This document shows positions 12,987-30,743 of a stretch of 64,000 nucleotides of DNA, piece by piece. The DNA comes from Hydractinia symbiolongicarpus. Its lineage: Eukaryota > Cnidaria > Hydrozoa > Anthoathecata > Hydractiniidae. How positions within the stretch are numbered: the stretch's first letter is position 1; the number at the start of each line of letters is the position of its first letter. Made by a program: the position numbers and the translations under genes. The notes beneath the pieces are model-generated. The model saw only the letters and a list, made by a program, of their open reading frames with translations. It was not told the origin of the DNA and searched no databases. The stretch lies in assembly GCF_029227915.1 (NCBI RefSeq), contig NC_079885.1, positions 9,716,001 through 9,780,000 of the forward strand. The letters run 5' to 3'.

Positions 12987-15900
12987 TACTTCCAGACCAT
13001 GACACGAGATGATGACTTTGATGTTGATGACCTTCTAGAGGCTCCATACAAAAAACAAGAAGTAAGATCCTTTAATTTCAATTATCGAAACTTCTACTAA
13101 CAAAGATAACAAGAACAGACCAATTCCTGAAATGTTAGATTTTTTGGATACATGCAGGCAATACCACACCTCAATTATTGTGCGCATAAGGTGTAATCTT
13201 AAAAAATTAAATTTAGCAACAATTTAACAACAAAATTCCTTTACTCCTGCGCACCATATAGGGCCTCCTATTTTGGAATGTAAAACAGTGAACTTTAACC
13301 TATATATATACAAGCAAGTCAGGTAAGGTCATTAATTAAACTCCGAAACTACGCGTGGGACAATTGACATTTTTTTGTATATAGTAAATAAAAAGTTGAA
13401 TAGTGGCCAATAATGTTATTAAACATAAGCCTCATGCTTACAACAATGGATCATGAAGGCATGACTTGAAATCATTTTGTGATAAGATTTTTTTTAATTT
13501 TATTTTTTTAAATAAATTTTAAGTATAATTCTCCAAAATATGTCCAAAAAATATGACCATTGTATATACAGTAGTATTAAGAAAAAGCATTTTACTTATA
13601 CCAAACAAATAAAGCCTAAAAGTTTGTTTTTAAATCAAAAAATCGCTACTGAACGGAGCAAATATCCCTGTTTTATTTATACCAATATTTAGTGATAAGT
13701 GCAGCCACATGTACAACAAACTAATTAAATAGACTTCGGAAAGAAAAAAAATAAAATCAAACGGGTTGCGAAGCCTTTTTAAATCGTGCTCTAATAATTT
13801 TAAAATAGTTTTTGAGACATGATGGAAACATTTACATGTACAATTAGTCACGCTCAAACAAATGTACGCAGGTTGTGAAGAATGAAACTAGAGTCTTCGC
13901 AGTTGTGATTTTTAAAAAACCTTTGATTGTCACAAGATTTTTTCTATTCTGCTAATTGTGACTATTATAATGTTATTTAAATAGTGAAAAGAATTTAACA
14001 GTATGAAAATTTTGCAGTTTTGCATTCAGATTTCTTACAACCCAAAAATTAAAATTTGCTGAAAAAACAGTTAATTACAAACTGCAAAATTAAAATGTAT
14101 CATTCAAAGAATCTGGAGACTCAAAAGTATATTTATAAAACCAGTAACAACATGCTGTTTTTGCCCATAGAAACAGAAATTTGGCAGACTGCTATTCATT
14201 TCCACAATAAGAGATAATATTCTTATGTTGGTGTATTTTTATTTTCCTGTATTTTTGTTTTCCTGTATTTCTCTGTCATGTGTTTTTCTATTAATACTTT
14301 TCACCTTTTTTAAATTGAGCATTTTGTTCTTGGCCCCTTATACCAACTGTTTTTTTTATATACAGAAAAAGCATTAAAAAGGCTTTAATCTTTGTTCTTG
14401 TTTTGCCAGGAAAATGGAAATGCATCAAGTGCCAGTGATGAAGTCGATACCATCATAAAGAAAAAGAAAAGGTTTGCTAATTTAGATTTTGTCAATTTGC
14501 TTTAAAAATTTTTATAATTCATTTTAAAAATGGTTGCTTTTAAAAATTAAGATGTTTTAACTAAAATACATTTAGCTGCACGCTCTTAGCAATGTCATGA
14601 TATTTCAATTGCTTTGAATAATAAAACTTGTGACATATAAGCCTTGGTGGCTTGTTCGATTCCAAATAATGTTTTGACAAGAATCTCTCTTTATTTTTTA
14701 TAGATCTTAACTGGTAACCACCTCAAACACATAAAGCCTCTTCTCTGTGTTGTAGTTTTCTGTGTAGTGGTGTATTGTCCTTGTTGTATTTTATGTTTTT
14801 ACAGGGTAGTTACTCGGTAAAGTTCTGCATTCTTTGTTAATTTTTTTCTTCTAATCGTTAGATCAAAGTTGGCTTAATTTGTTATAAACAAATATCAAAA
14901 TTACACCTGTCTGCTAAATCTGAAGGATCAATTAATGCTAATATTTATAATCCTCTGCAATCTGCAGAATTTGAAATTTTTCTTGAAATAGTCCCTAGAT
15001 TTTTGTTCTTGGAATCTACACTTGGAATTGAGATCTCTAATTAATGATATTTTCTTTTTTACAACAATTAGAATTTTTCATTAAAAAAAGTGACACACCT
15101 GTTCTCTCTGTTGTTAAAGATTCTTATTTTAGGTGCAAAAAACTCTACATAAGTTAAAAGGTAACAATCAGGGTTTTAAAAAGAATTTGCAGCTATTGTT
15201 TTTGTTAATGTTAAAAGAAAACCGTAAAGAAATATAAAAATAATTTTCACCAACTGATTCTAAATAGTTTGTTTTTATTGTAGGTGCAAGGCTTTTTTAA
15301 ATATAGGTTTGATTGAAGAGGCTTGATATTATGTTGCTGTAATTATGGAGAGGCAAACTTTAGAGGTTATTTATACTTGATGGCTAGTTGGGTTTGATAA
15401 CTTCCTCCACCCATGAGTTGCGAAGTGTCTGCTAGCGTTGTTTCTTTGCCTGCGCGCAAGCTAGATTCCTGCGTTTGATTTCAAAATTTTTTACTTTTTC
15501 TTTCTCTACAGTTCTAGAAAAAACCGATCACGGTCAAGGTCAGTATCAAAGGAAAGAAAAAAGAGGTTAGATGTTATCTGTAGTTATATCTGGGCTCACT
15601 CAAAAACAAAATATGTATTACCAGGCCTATCAATAAAAGGGAATAGCAATTGCTCTTCCTCAAGGAAAGGCTCACCCAACTGATAAAGGAGAATCTAGAT
15701 GAGCCATTAATAGCTCCCCCAATTCCCAAAAAAATTTTTTCGGCTGAGCAATATTAATTTATCTCTATGGAAATCAATGTTCTCTTTCTTATTATTTACA
15801 GTAAAAAAGAACCAGAATATATAGAAAAGATAAAATAAAATTGATAAAAAGACTTGTGATAAAATATGCGTTTATAAACTTATTCTATTTATTCAGATTG

Positions 15901-17436
15901 CTCGCCCAGTTTAAATTATTGTAACCTTGAGGGAGTGATTTATTGTTTGGGTGTTATTTTCTTATTGACATGCCTGTATTATTGCAATAATATCATACAT
16001 CAAATCAAATTCCTTCCATTTGCAATGAAAAATGTTTGTCTAAAAAACTGCTTTTTAGGATGCCAGACCTTAAAAATTCTAAATGAGTATCTATTAAGTT
16101 CTAAAGAACCTCTTTAAATACCTCTTAAAACTTTTGGTGTGTTCTATTCCATGTTTAGTACTGTGTTTGCACCCTTTAAATACAACCCTTCATATTTAAT
16201 TCTGAATGTAAAGGTATGGTCTTTTTTACAATTACCTACTTCTTTAATCTTGTTAATATCCGTGAGTTTTTACGATTATCAGGACGAAATTGGATTTAGA
16301 ATCTTCATTCACCCTTCTTTACATCCTTGTACCTCTTTAATAACAGCTGTATTCCGTCTGTCTGTGTGTCCGCAAAAAGCTTGTCCTGTTCAGGAAACAT
16401 AAAATGCGATATAAAAAGGACCGGCGGCCCCATGGATTTTTCCACAGGTTAACAATTAGTCTGTTATAATACCTGCATGCGTCTGTCTGTCACGCAAAAT
16501 GGTAACTGCCATAGTGAGACACAAAATCACAGGTGAACCAGTGGATTCATATATGGCCACCGACTAGTATCAACCCTGCTTGGCATAGATATCTTTTGCT
16601 CTAAGGTGAATGGAATGCCCCATTTTAAACTAGATTCTTCTAATAATTTTATAAAATAACCACATTTTAATAAAGTTCTTTTAGCAACTAAAAATTTGTT
16701 CTTTAGCATAATTGTTTTCAGTATAATGTTTTTTTTCAGTAGACACTTAACAATACATACATGTATATTTTTGTTATTTAGACGTAGCCGTAGTAGATCT
16801 GGATCTAGAGAAAAGCGCAGGTACATTTTTTTATAAACTAAAAAGAATAATTGTAATATTGCGGCATGGGGAATAAAAGTAATACGTTATATTTTGTCTT
16901 TAGACGTAGCCGCAGCAGGTCTGCTTCAAAGGAAAGACGCAGGTAAGATATTTAGTATTTTCATAATTATTAACATCACATCAAAGTTTGGAGACACTGA
17001 ACTTGTCATGGTGGGCGGCGACTTTAATGGTCATGTTGGGAAGTCATCTGAAGGTTATAGAGGTGTGCATGGAGGCTATGGATTTGGGAGCAGAAATAAG
17101 GAAGGGGAGAGATTGCTTGAGTTTGGAATGGCAACGGACATGGTGGTTTGCAACACATCATTCAGTAAGAGACAGAGTAGGCTGATAACATATGAGTCAG
17201 GTGGTTGTAAGACACAGATAGATTACTTTTTGGTTAGAAAGTCAGACAAGAAAGTGGTGAAGGACGTGAAAGTTATATCGGGGGAAGAGTGTGTTTCCCA
17301 GCATAGGTTGCTGGTTTTTGATATTATCTTGAAGAGTGTCAGAGAAGCCAAGGGAAAGTACAGGCCCCGTCGAAAAGTCTGGAAGCTGAAGGAAGAGATT
17401 GTAGCAAAACAATTTAGTGCAAAAGTTCAGCACAGT

Positions 17437-17475
<39 letters not shown>

Positions 17476-20400
17476 AAATGTGTTGTATTCTCTTTCTTAA
17501 TTTTTGTGGACTTCTTTGCCTTTATTTAAACAATTTTTTTCAGACGCTCAAGGTCAAAAGACAAAAGAAGAAGAAGGTTAGTTACCTAGATAACATTGTA
17601 GTGGTGCATAATGTTAACATTTAAAAATTACATAATTTTTTGTGAATTTTGTGTTATGTAAAAGATGTTATAAATGGTTTGTTTTACCTCACTCCTACAG
17701 TAAAAAAATGTCTATCACAGTATAGTTTTAACGTATTTATTGCTTTTTTGTGTAAGTTTATGCAGCCCAATATGGGCGGACAATAAAAAAATGATAATTC
17801 CAATAAATATACATTCTTTTGTTCATTTTAGTAGACGTAGTCGTAGCAGATCTGCATCAAGAGACAGGAGACGAAGGTTTGTGAAACCATTTTTTGTCAG
17901 AATATTTTTTGTATAGGCTGCAAAATTATTAAATCTGAGAATTTTTTCATTTAGGCATAGTCGCAGTCGATCTACCTCAAGGGATAGAAGGAGAAGGTAA
18001 TAAATGTACAAATCAGCAGGCAACCTGTTTATAAAAATTTTTAACCATGTTATAAATTCTTCTCACATATCTACCGTCATTGTTGGTTTTTCTGTAAGTA
18101 CAACATACATACATTCATGCAAGTTTTACAACCAGATAACGAGAAAAATAAGGGACCTTTTGTGAGACAAACCTTACGTGAAAAGCTTTTCTTTGTTTTG
18201 TTAAAAAGGAACGAATTGTCTATACCCTCAAGAGCAGTAACATAGCTGCTATAGTAAACAGGGCACAATGTTATATATTTTGTGTGTGATATAATATAGC
18301 AGAAATTGAAAGTCCAGTGGGTAATTTGAATATTTCATTTAGAAAAATAATAAATTATGAAAAGTTAGGCACTCCTCCTCGTTGACTCCACTGAATCTAT
18401 CCAAAAGAATGTTCAAAAACTAGTTGTACTTACATGGAACAGAAAGCTGTTTTATTTTGTCCTCTGTATATCAATTTTTCATTAAACTGTGACTATAATT
18501 TTGAAGTTAAAGGAGTGGTCTCGCGAAAAATCAAAAAAAATAATTTCGTCTTATTTTATCGGAAATGTTTTATTTATTATTATAAAAAACTTTTTAAAAA
18601 AAGTTCTTTTTTTTCTCTTATTCGGCCCTTTTTTTACAATCCTGTTTAAATAGCCGTGACGTCATAGTTGGCGAATGATTTTTTGTGTGTTATGACAATT
18701 CAGCAAATAGAATGATATTTTAGAGAATCCAAGATCGTAATTTCATAATTAGAAATATTTATTTTATTTCATTTTTTATAATTATAATCACATATTATAT
18801 ATTATATATTTTTGTGTTTATTCTTTCGAGTAAGGGACATACACACCACCCTCTTCAGGAAAAACTTGTCTTATTTTCCACACAACACGCGATGTTATAA
18901 CTCGGCGATTGCCTTTTCCAAGTCGTTAGAATACGAACCAAATAAATTGCTTGTAAGCAGCAAACCGAAAAGATTTGTTTGTAGGCGTGTCTTGCAGAAA
19001 TTTCCCTCTTGTCTCATATAAATAATATTAAAACGAGACAAAGTTGCTTGAAATTCTCATTCTTAGTTATACATTTTATTCCTAAAAAAACAACGGATAT
19101 TTGTACGATACATATCATTATTATTTCATATTTTAATACTTTTTATGTAGCTTAATCATATTAAAAAAATATGTTTAAGCACATATACCTTGGAATTGTT
19201 TGTCTGTTAATGTATCCTCTTTCGTGCAACAAAGACAATCAATCTCCCTAGTTTCAGTCTTGCAGTTATCGCACTTGCACCATTCGTTTCTCCCAACACG
19301 AAAACTTTCCCAATGTTTTACTAAAAATATCGTTTCTCTCTCAGTTAATGTTTTTATTATCATCTTATTTAGTGGTCTCGAATTAAAAAAAGTTGCAGCC
19401 CTGTGCCTGTAAATAAAAGCTCATCAAAGGTTTCCATCTCATTATCACCGTCCTCATCTTCTCCAAAATTGTTTTCTTCTTCAATAATATCATACTCTAA
19501 TTCTTCTTCGCTGTGTCTGTGTTCATATATGTGATCTGAGGATCAAGCTTTTCTTTCTCTATCTCTCTCTCACGAACGCCAATTATGACGTCACAGCGAA
19601 AGGTTCTTAATAAAAAGACAATCTTTGCGCATTGATGAAAAGATCAATAAACAATTTTTCGAAAAAAGATTAAAAACTTTATGCTGATTGAACAGAATCC
19701 AAAGAACAAATAAAAAAAACACGAAAATTTCGTGGGAAAACTCCTTTAATTACCTACAGTCCTGTTTATATGTAAAACAGCATCGCCTAACAAATTTGCT
19801 AACAACACAGACCTGACGAAATATGTCAATTCATAGAGCACTTGTTTGTTTTATTTTTTAGAAGGAGCGTCAGTCCTGTTAGAAGGAGACGATCTTCACC
19901 TGATCGCAGCCAGGAAGTGTGAGTATACAGTAATTTAGATTTGCATCACTTCATTGATCCTCATGTCAACCTTTTCAAATTTAATCCCAAAGAACTTCTA
20001 TATACCCCTAGAAAATAACATTTTTCAGAATTCAAAATCTCTCCATCAAATGTTTGGCCAGATTTTATGCTGTGGTTGTTTTGTTAATTTTTAAATTTGT
20101 AAAAGTGTTGCGGTAAATTTTTTAAGCCGTGTTGTTTAACTTTGCTGTACTATAATGGTAATAATATATTTATGGAAATGGTCTACTTATGTTTTATGTG
20201 TAAAGGAAATCTGATGGTCTTGGCAAAGCAACTACGAATGATAGGTACAAACGTACATACATAGGTGTTAAATTGTTCTTATATTAGTTTGATTTACACT
20301 GTATACAATGTCATCTTCAAACTTTCACAACTCAAGCTTTTTTACCTGTTAATGTGCTCGAATTATTCTAATTTAGTGTGCGAAGAGTTCAGCTCTTGCC

Positions 20401-22500
20401 TGTAGTGAATTATAAAGTAAAAATATTAAAAATCACCAAGAGACGATTTCATTTGGGAAATAACACACTGCACATGTATTTCACTATCTATACTTTACTT
20501 TAATCCCCAAAACGTTTACTTTTAAAAACCATGGAGCAGATGCGAAATAATGAAAATCGCAGAAGCTAAAAAATATAAATAAATATTATATAAATATAAT
20601 ATTAAAAATGCAAAACACTTGTTATATATGGTTGTGGTATTGTCTTTATAAAATTAAGTTTGAAAATTATAGTTATTTTGCTCTAGGGTACGTCGTAGCT
20701 TGGATGGAGTGACCACAATATCACTAAGAACAGAGTAAGTCCTCTATTTCTCTTTATATAGAGTGATTTATATATAATTTCGAAGAAAAAATATATAAAT
20801 ACACTATAAAACGTGTATTTACTTATTCATTCAGTTATTCATTTTTATTTTTTTATTTTGTAGTCGTGAGCGTGAAATGGAGGATGATAGTATAACCCAA
20901 GAAGAGAGGGATGCTCGTACTGTATTCATTATGCAGTTGGCCCGTAATGTCACGATACGTGATATTCAGGACTTCTTCAGTAAAGTTGGACAAGTTCGTG
21001 ATGTTCGATTAATTTCTGATCGTAACTCAAGGAGATCTAAAGGAATTGGTTATGTAGAGTTTACTGATCCAAGTGCTGTAACATTGGTAGGTACAAATTT
21101 TGTTTTGCAGGTTTCTTTAATTTGTTATTTTTTTATTTATATTTTTATTATTTTTTATATTACTGTATTTATATTTTGTACTTTTCTTATTAGGCAATAA
21201 AGCTATCAGGTCAACGTCTCCTTGGTGTACCAATCATGGTTTCGCCTACCATGGCAGAGAAAAATCGTTTTGCGGCTGCACAGGCAGCATTGGTCAAACC
21301 ACAAGGACCTATGAAGCTATATGTTGGGTCTTTGCATTATAACATTACTGAACCAATGCTGAGAGCTATATTCGAACCATTCGGTGTAGTTGAAAGTGTA
21401 CAACTGCAGTACGATACTGAAACTAACCATTCCAAAGGATTTGGTTTTGTGAATTTTCGAGATGCTGCTGCAGCCAAGAGAGCAATGGAACAAATGAATG
21501 GGTTTGAGTTAGCTGGCCGTCCTATGAAAGTGAATACTGTTTCTGAACGTATGGATGGTTCCATGTCCTTTTTAGATGATGAAGAAACTGAAAAAGGTGG
21601 CATTGAAATGAATGCGCAATCAAGAGCATCACTAATGCAAAAATTGGCACAAACCCATGGGGCAGGTAGGTTTTTAATACAATAAGAATTATGGAAGTGT
21701 CTTGGTAGTAAAATTGCATCTTAGTTCTTTGTTAACGTTTCAATAAAGTTTACTTATTTCTATTGTCTAGGAATGCATGTGCCAACTGCTCCAGTAGTTC
21801 CAGCAATGTTAGCGTCTCCTCTTACGCCCATGGGTGGAAGTACATGTCTTGTATTGTCAAATCTGTTTGACCCAAGGAAGTAAGACTTTTTATTAGAATA
21901 ATTGTCTAAAACCTGCCAGGATTTCTCAATACACGAAGTAAGGAATTTCGTGTAGAACCGTGCAATTAGTATTTTGCGGGATCCGCCCAACGACATTCTG
22001 TTTTAAGATTACAGTATTTGTTTATTGATTTATTAGTAATTGTTTAGAGAAACAGATCAAGACTGGGAACAAGACTATCGAAACGATGTACTTGAGGAAG
22101 TTACGAAACAAGGAATAGTCGTGCATATATCGGTCGACAAAGTCAGTCCAGAAGTGAGTATTTGTAGTCATGTCGTTACTGACGCTTGTCTGTTGCTTAT
22201 AACTAACTAACCAACACCTCTCGTGTGTCTTTTTAGGGAAATGTTTACCTGAAATGTTTAACAACAGACGTGGCAGGAAAAATAATTCAGTCTTTTAATG
22301 GTCGCTGGTTTGCAGGTATAACAAGAATTTAGATCTATTATCTCTTAAAAAAAATTATCATTTTGAACGTAATATAAAATCTTAATTTGATTTTTTCAGG
22401 TCGGACTATTCGTGCTGTTCCTATACCAGTTACGAATTATCATACAATGTTCCCTACCGCAGCAAGCGCCGTACGACCGCTTAAGCCGGATCCAAGTTAA
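12987..22500 (+). CDS. RBM39: RBM39 / CAPER splicing coactivator, complete
   Basis: Nuclear SR-like protein that binds RNA and U2AF-type partners during 3' splice-site selection. Coding exons: 12999-13061, 14410-14471, 15512-15565, 16782-16820, 16904-16942, 17544-17576, 17832-17876, 17955-17996, 19862-19918, 20206-20244, 20687-20734, 20864-21086, 21194-21665, 21771-21879, 22048-22153, 22237-22315, 22400-22500 (TAA). They give about 536 residues; human RBM39 has 530. The N terminus has DDFDVDDLLEAPYKK, then an RS domain to about residue 160. RRM1 (about 186-260) carries RSKGIGYVEF, RRM2 (about 288-365) KLYVGSLHYNI and KGFGFVNF, and the C-terminal UHM (about 430-525) ends with the family RWF motif. 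All splice phases agree. The residue matching human Gly268 is Ala306. Confidence 0.95.
13108..14409 (+). other. RBM39 intron 1 (unique part)
   Basis: AT-rich sequence without recognisable genes or clear repeats. Ends at GCCAG before the GENGNASSASDE exon. Confidence 0.5.
16333..16567 (+). mobile_element. Two head-to-tail miniature Helitrons
   Basis: Unit A (about 16333-16459) ends with the hairpin region GTGG/ATGGATTTTTCCACAGG and AATTAG. Unit B starts directly with TCTGTTATAATACC at 16460 and ends CCGACTAG|T at 16567. Both contain the GTCTGTCTGTC module. They lie in the RBM39 intron before exon 16782. Confidence 0.65.
16981..17477 (+). pseudogene. LINE endonuclease fragment with (ATG)n tail
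   Basis: The frame reads VMVGGDFNGHVGK, HGGYGFGSRNKEGERLLEF, then TQIDYFLVR. This is the second half of an APE-type endonuclease as in RTE-like LINEs, including the GDFN motif and the IDY(F) segment. It runs into a (ATG)n tract at 17437-17474, the kind of 3' tail such elements have. No reverse transcriptase is present. It is inserted in an RBM39 intron between two RS microexons, in sense orientation. Confidence 0.75.
18511..19745. mobile_element. 1.2-kb DNA transposon with TTAA target site
   Basis: Ends AGGAGTGGTCTCGCGAAA and, on the other strand, AGGAGTTTTCCCACGAAA, flanked by TTAA at 18507-18510 and 19746-19749. TTAA duplication points to piggyBac or Kolobok-type transposition. It sits in the RBM39 intron between exons 17996 and 19862. 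It carries a small Cys-rich frame (next entry) and no recognisable transposase, so it is probably non-autonomous. Confidence 0.72.
19178..19555 (-). pseudogene. Acidic plus zinc-cluster (P2X7 C-terminal-like) fragment
   Basis: On the minus strand an acidic stretch (HSEEELEYDIIEEENNFG, then EDEDGDNEME) ends at a stop. It is followed by a second frame with GRNEWCKCDNC and EIDCLCCTKED. The WCxCxxC...C.CC pattern resembles the zinc-binding cytoplasmic 'ballast' domain of P2X7 receptors, which often occurs as a stand-alone domain in cnidarian TE-linked genes. No start-to-stop gene is intact. Confidence 0.5.
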
Positions 22501-24260
22501 TTGACTTGAAGTTATGAGTTCTGGATTCCTAGACGCTCTTTGTGAAGGCGAATACGTGATGTAAGAAAAAGCGAATGTCTCACCCGCTGTTGACGAGACG
22601 GAAGTTTTAACGAACAGTTGTGCATCGCAGTTTAGCATTTAGCTTGTAGATTTTACTTAAGAAATATATAATGAATACTATTTTAATTATAGTACCTAAC
22701 AAGAATATTCTCTTTTGTGTATGACAAACAGTTGATCCCCTCCCTACAATTGCAATTCTTGATAAATTGAATACCAGTTTATTAAGTTTTCGGTAATTTG
22801 CAACTTTAGTACAGAAAACAAACAATGCTTAAACATTAACCAAAAATTTTCTTGTAAGTTAATCGTGTAAAACTTACTTGTACTTGACTAACTTTCAGGG
22901 TAAATGAAAATGTTTCCCTTGGACAAATATAAAAAATGGATTTGTGTTTCACGAGTTTTTGCGAATGCTTTTGAGCTTTATCACGGCTACCTTTTGTTCT
23001 GTATGCATTATATTTCCTAATATTTATACAGGATAAAGCCACTTCAGTGTTGGAAACGGTGGATACATTAAGTATACACCGGCTAGCCTACCAATTTTCC
23101 CTCACATGGCATGGGTTGACCTGTAGCTGTGATAAAGATATTTACTCAACATGCCCTCCCGGTAGACCGAACCATGGACCTTGTGATTATAAAGCGAACG
23201 AGAATAACCACTGACGTCAGCTTTTCGGTAATTTATGCTTTGTTGTTGTTACACATTTGAAATATGGAAAATAGGGAAGGCGACTTCTGAAGTATATGTT
23301 ATGCTATTATATTTTTGTATATAATAAGAAGTCCCGAAGTAAATGTACAAATTCTACAAATAGTTCAAAAAAGTCTTTATATTTCCAAGGGTGGTGTATA
23401 CGTATACGTAATATTTCATACTAATACCATTGCGCATGGTCATTGATGTACCAAGATTTATTGACAGTTATTTAAAAAAAAGAATTAAAAATCGTAATCT
23501 TTTTATTCTAAAGAATTCCTCAACCTTCAAACATGTACCTTCCACAATCAAGATTTAACATACCCCCTTAATTGTTGAAGTTGACACCCTTCCTAGTTTC
23601 TGGACAATGTATCTTTCCACCTTGTGTTTCGCGATAGTATAGTAGTGCAGCAATCTTGCGGTGTGAAAAAACAATTTATACAAGGCAATAGGATTACAAA
23701 AATACCAAGTAATACAACTGGTGTATTATAATAAAATCAATTTCCAATGATCATACAGTTTTTAAAGAACTCTTTCATTTTGATAAACAAAAAACCTTAA
23801 GTAGGCGAAAGGTGATCAACCAATTAATTTGCTAATTACATGCAGTTAATTACATTTGCTAATGATGTTCATGTTTGTCCGTTTTCAAATAAAATTTTGA
23901 TAACAAGGAAACATAAATAAAAGTCTTAAAGGTAGGTAAAAAATTTAATTCTGTTGAAAATATCGTTTATCTGTTACACCTTCAACTCGTTTTTAGTATG
24001 ATTCTTATCTTTATAAATATGCATTCGAGGATACGTAGTTCAATTAATAGAGCTGTCGACTCAAACTGAAAGGTAGTGGATTTGTTTGACCCTCACTTAA
24101 ATGTGTTGTTTGAAACTTCAGAGTTTTTTGTAGTTCAAATGACCTTTGTGGTCTCTCTTCTGTGAAACAACTTACAAGGTATATTTCTCTACATTAGTGA
24201 GGTTAACCAAATCTTCAACCAATCCGTTTTACTTTTAAGGATTGTGAAAAATCTAGGTCT
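22501..24260. other. RBM39 3' flank and intergenic spacer with SINE remnants
   Basis: No gene recognised. Two tRNA-derived SINE relics are visible: 23040-23225 (minus; B-box-like GGTTCGGTC, diverged family 2) and about 24030-24200 (plus; A-box-like TAGTTCAATTAATAGAGC). Confidence 0.5.
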
Positions 24261-24266
24261 GATGAC

Positions 24267-30024
<5,758 letters not shown>

Positions 30025-30743
30025 AAAACAGAAAGCCTTCCAGAAGCAACAACAACAACAGCAGGAACTTCTGAAAATACAGACATTAGCGACGTTCCAG
30101 AGACTCGAGATAATATTGCTACCATTTCATAGGCAACGATTTAAAGACTACCTGCCCATATAAATTAATTTTAAAATGTTCATAAACACATTGAAATTGA
30201 GCAAAAGAGTATTCGTTTAGCGAATTCGTATCGCATAAACTAGCAATTTAACCTTAAAGATAGTGTTTTCCCCACTTTGGCCTCTTTTCAGGCAAAAAAG
30301 AGATATTTTGTCTTAAATACTAATGTTATATGAGTGTTTTGAGATTAAGGCGTTGTGAAGTAGGAGGTGAGCTTTATAAGTAAAAAAAGAATACATGATA
30401 CTAAAGATTGCTTCACCTCACCTTGATAAGATGTGCGAATAGTGGTCGCTTCGTATTTTTATGTGTGTGTGCACATAGTTTTTATCCTTTCTTATTATAA
30501 ATATATTTTCGGCGATTTACGTTGCCTTTACACTATTAAACAATACATGAAGGCAACGATTCAAATGTAGGAAACATCAACTTGCGATTATGAAATTAGT
30601 TTCCAAATTATTAGAATTTATTTTAAAAGTTTTGCGTAACTACATTGTATTATAAGAAATGATCAAATGGTCCGCCACACCAATTCTAGATGCGTTAAGT
30701 AAGAATTGTTTCACTTGAGAACGTTTCAGTAAATTCTTTAACA

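Larger units (their letters stand above)
8505..13107. repeat. Tandem segmental duplication, copy 2
   Basis: Direct repeat of 4022-8504. It ends where the two copies diverge after CTAACAAAGATAA (about 13107). The junction shares only about two bases (AA) with both breakpoints, which suggests end joining rather than recombination between repeats. The 69-codon SLC22 exon reading frames (4294 and 8777) are identical in protein. Confidence 0.93.
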
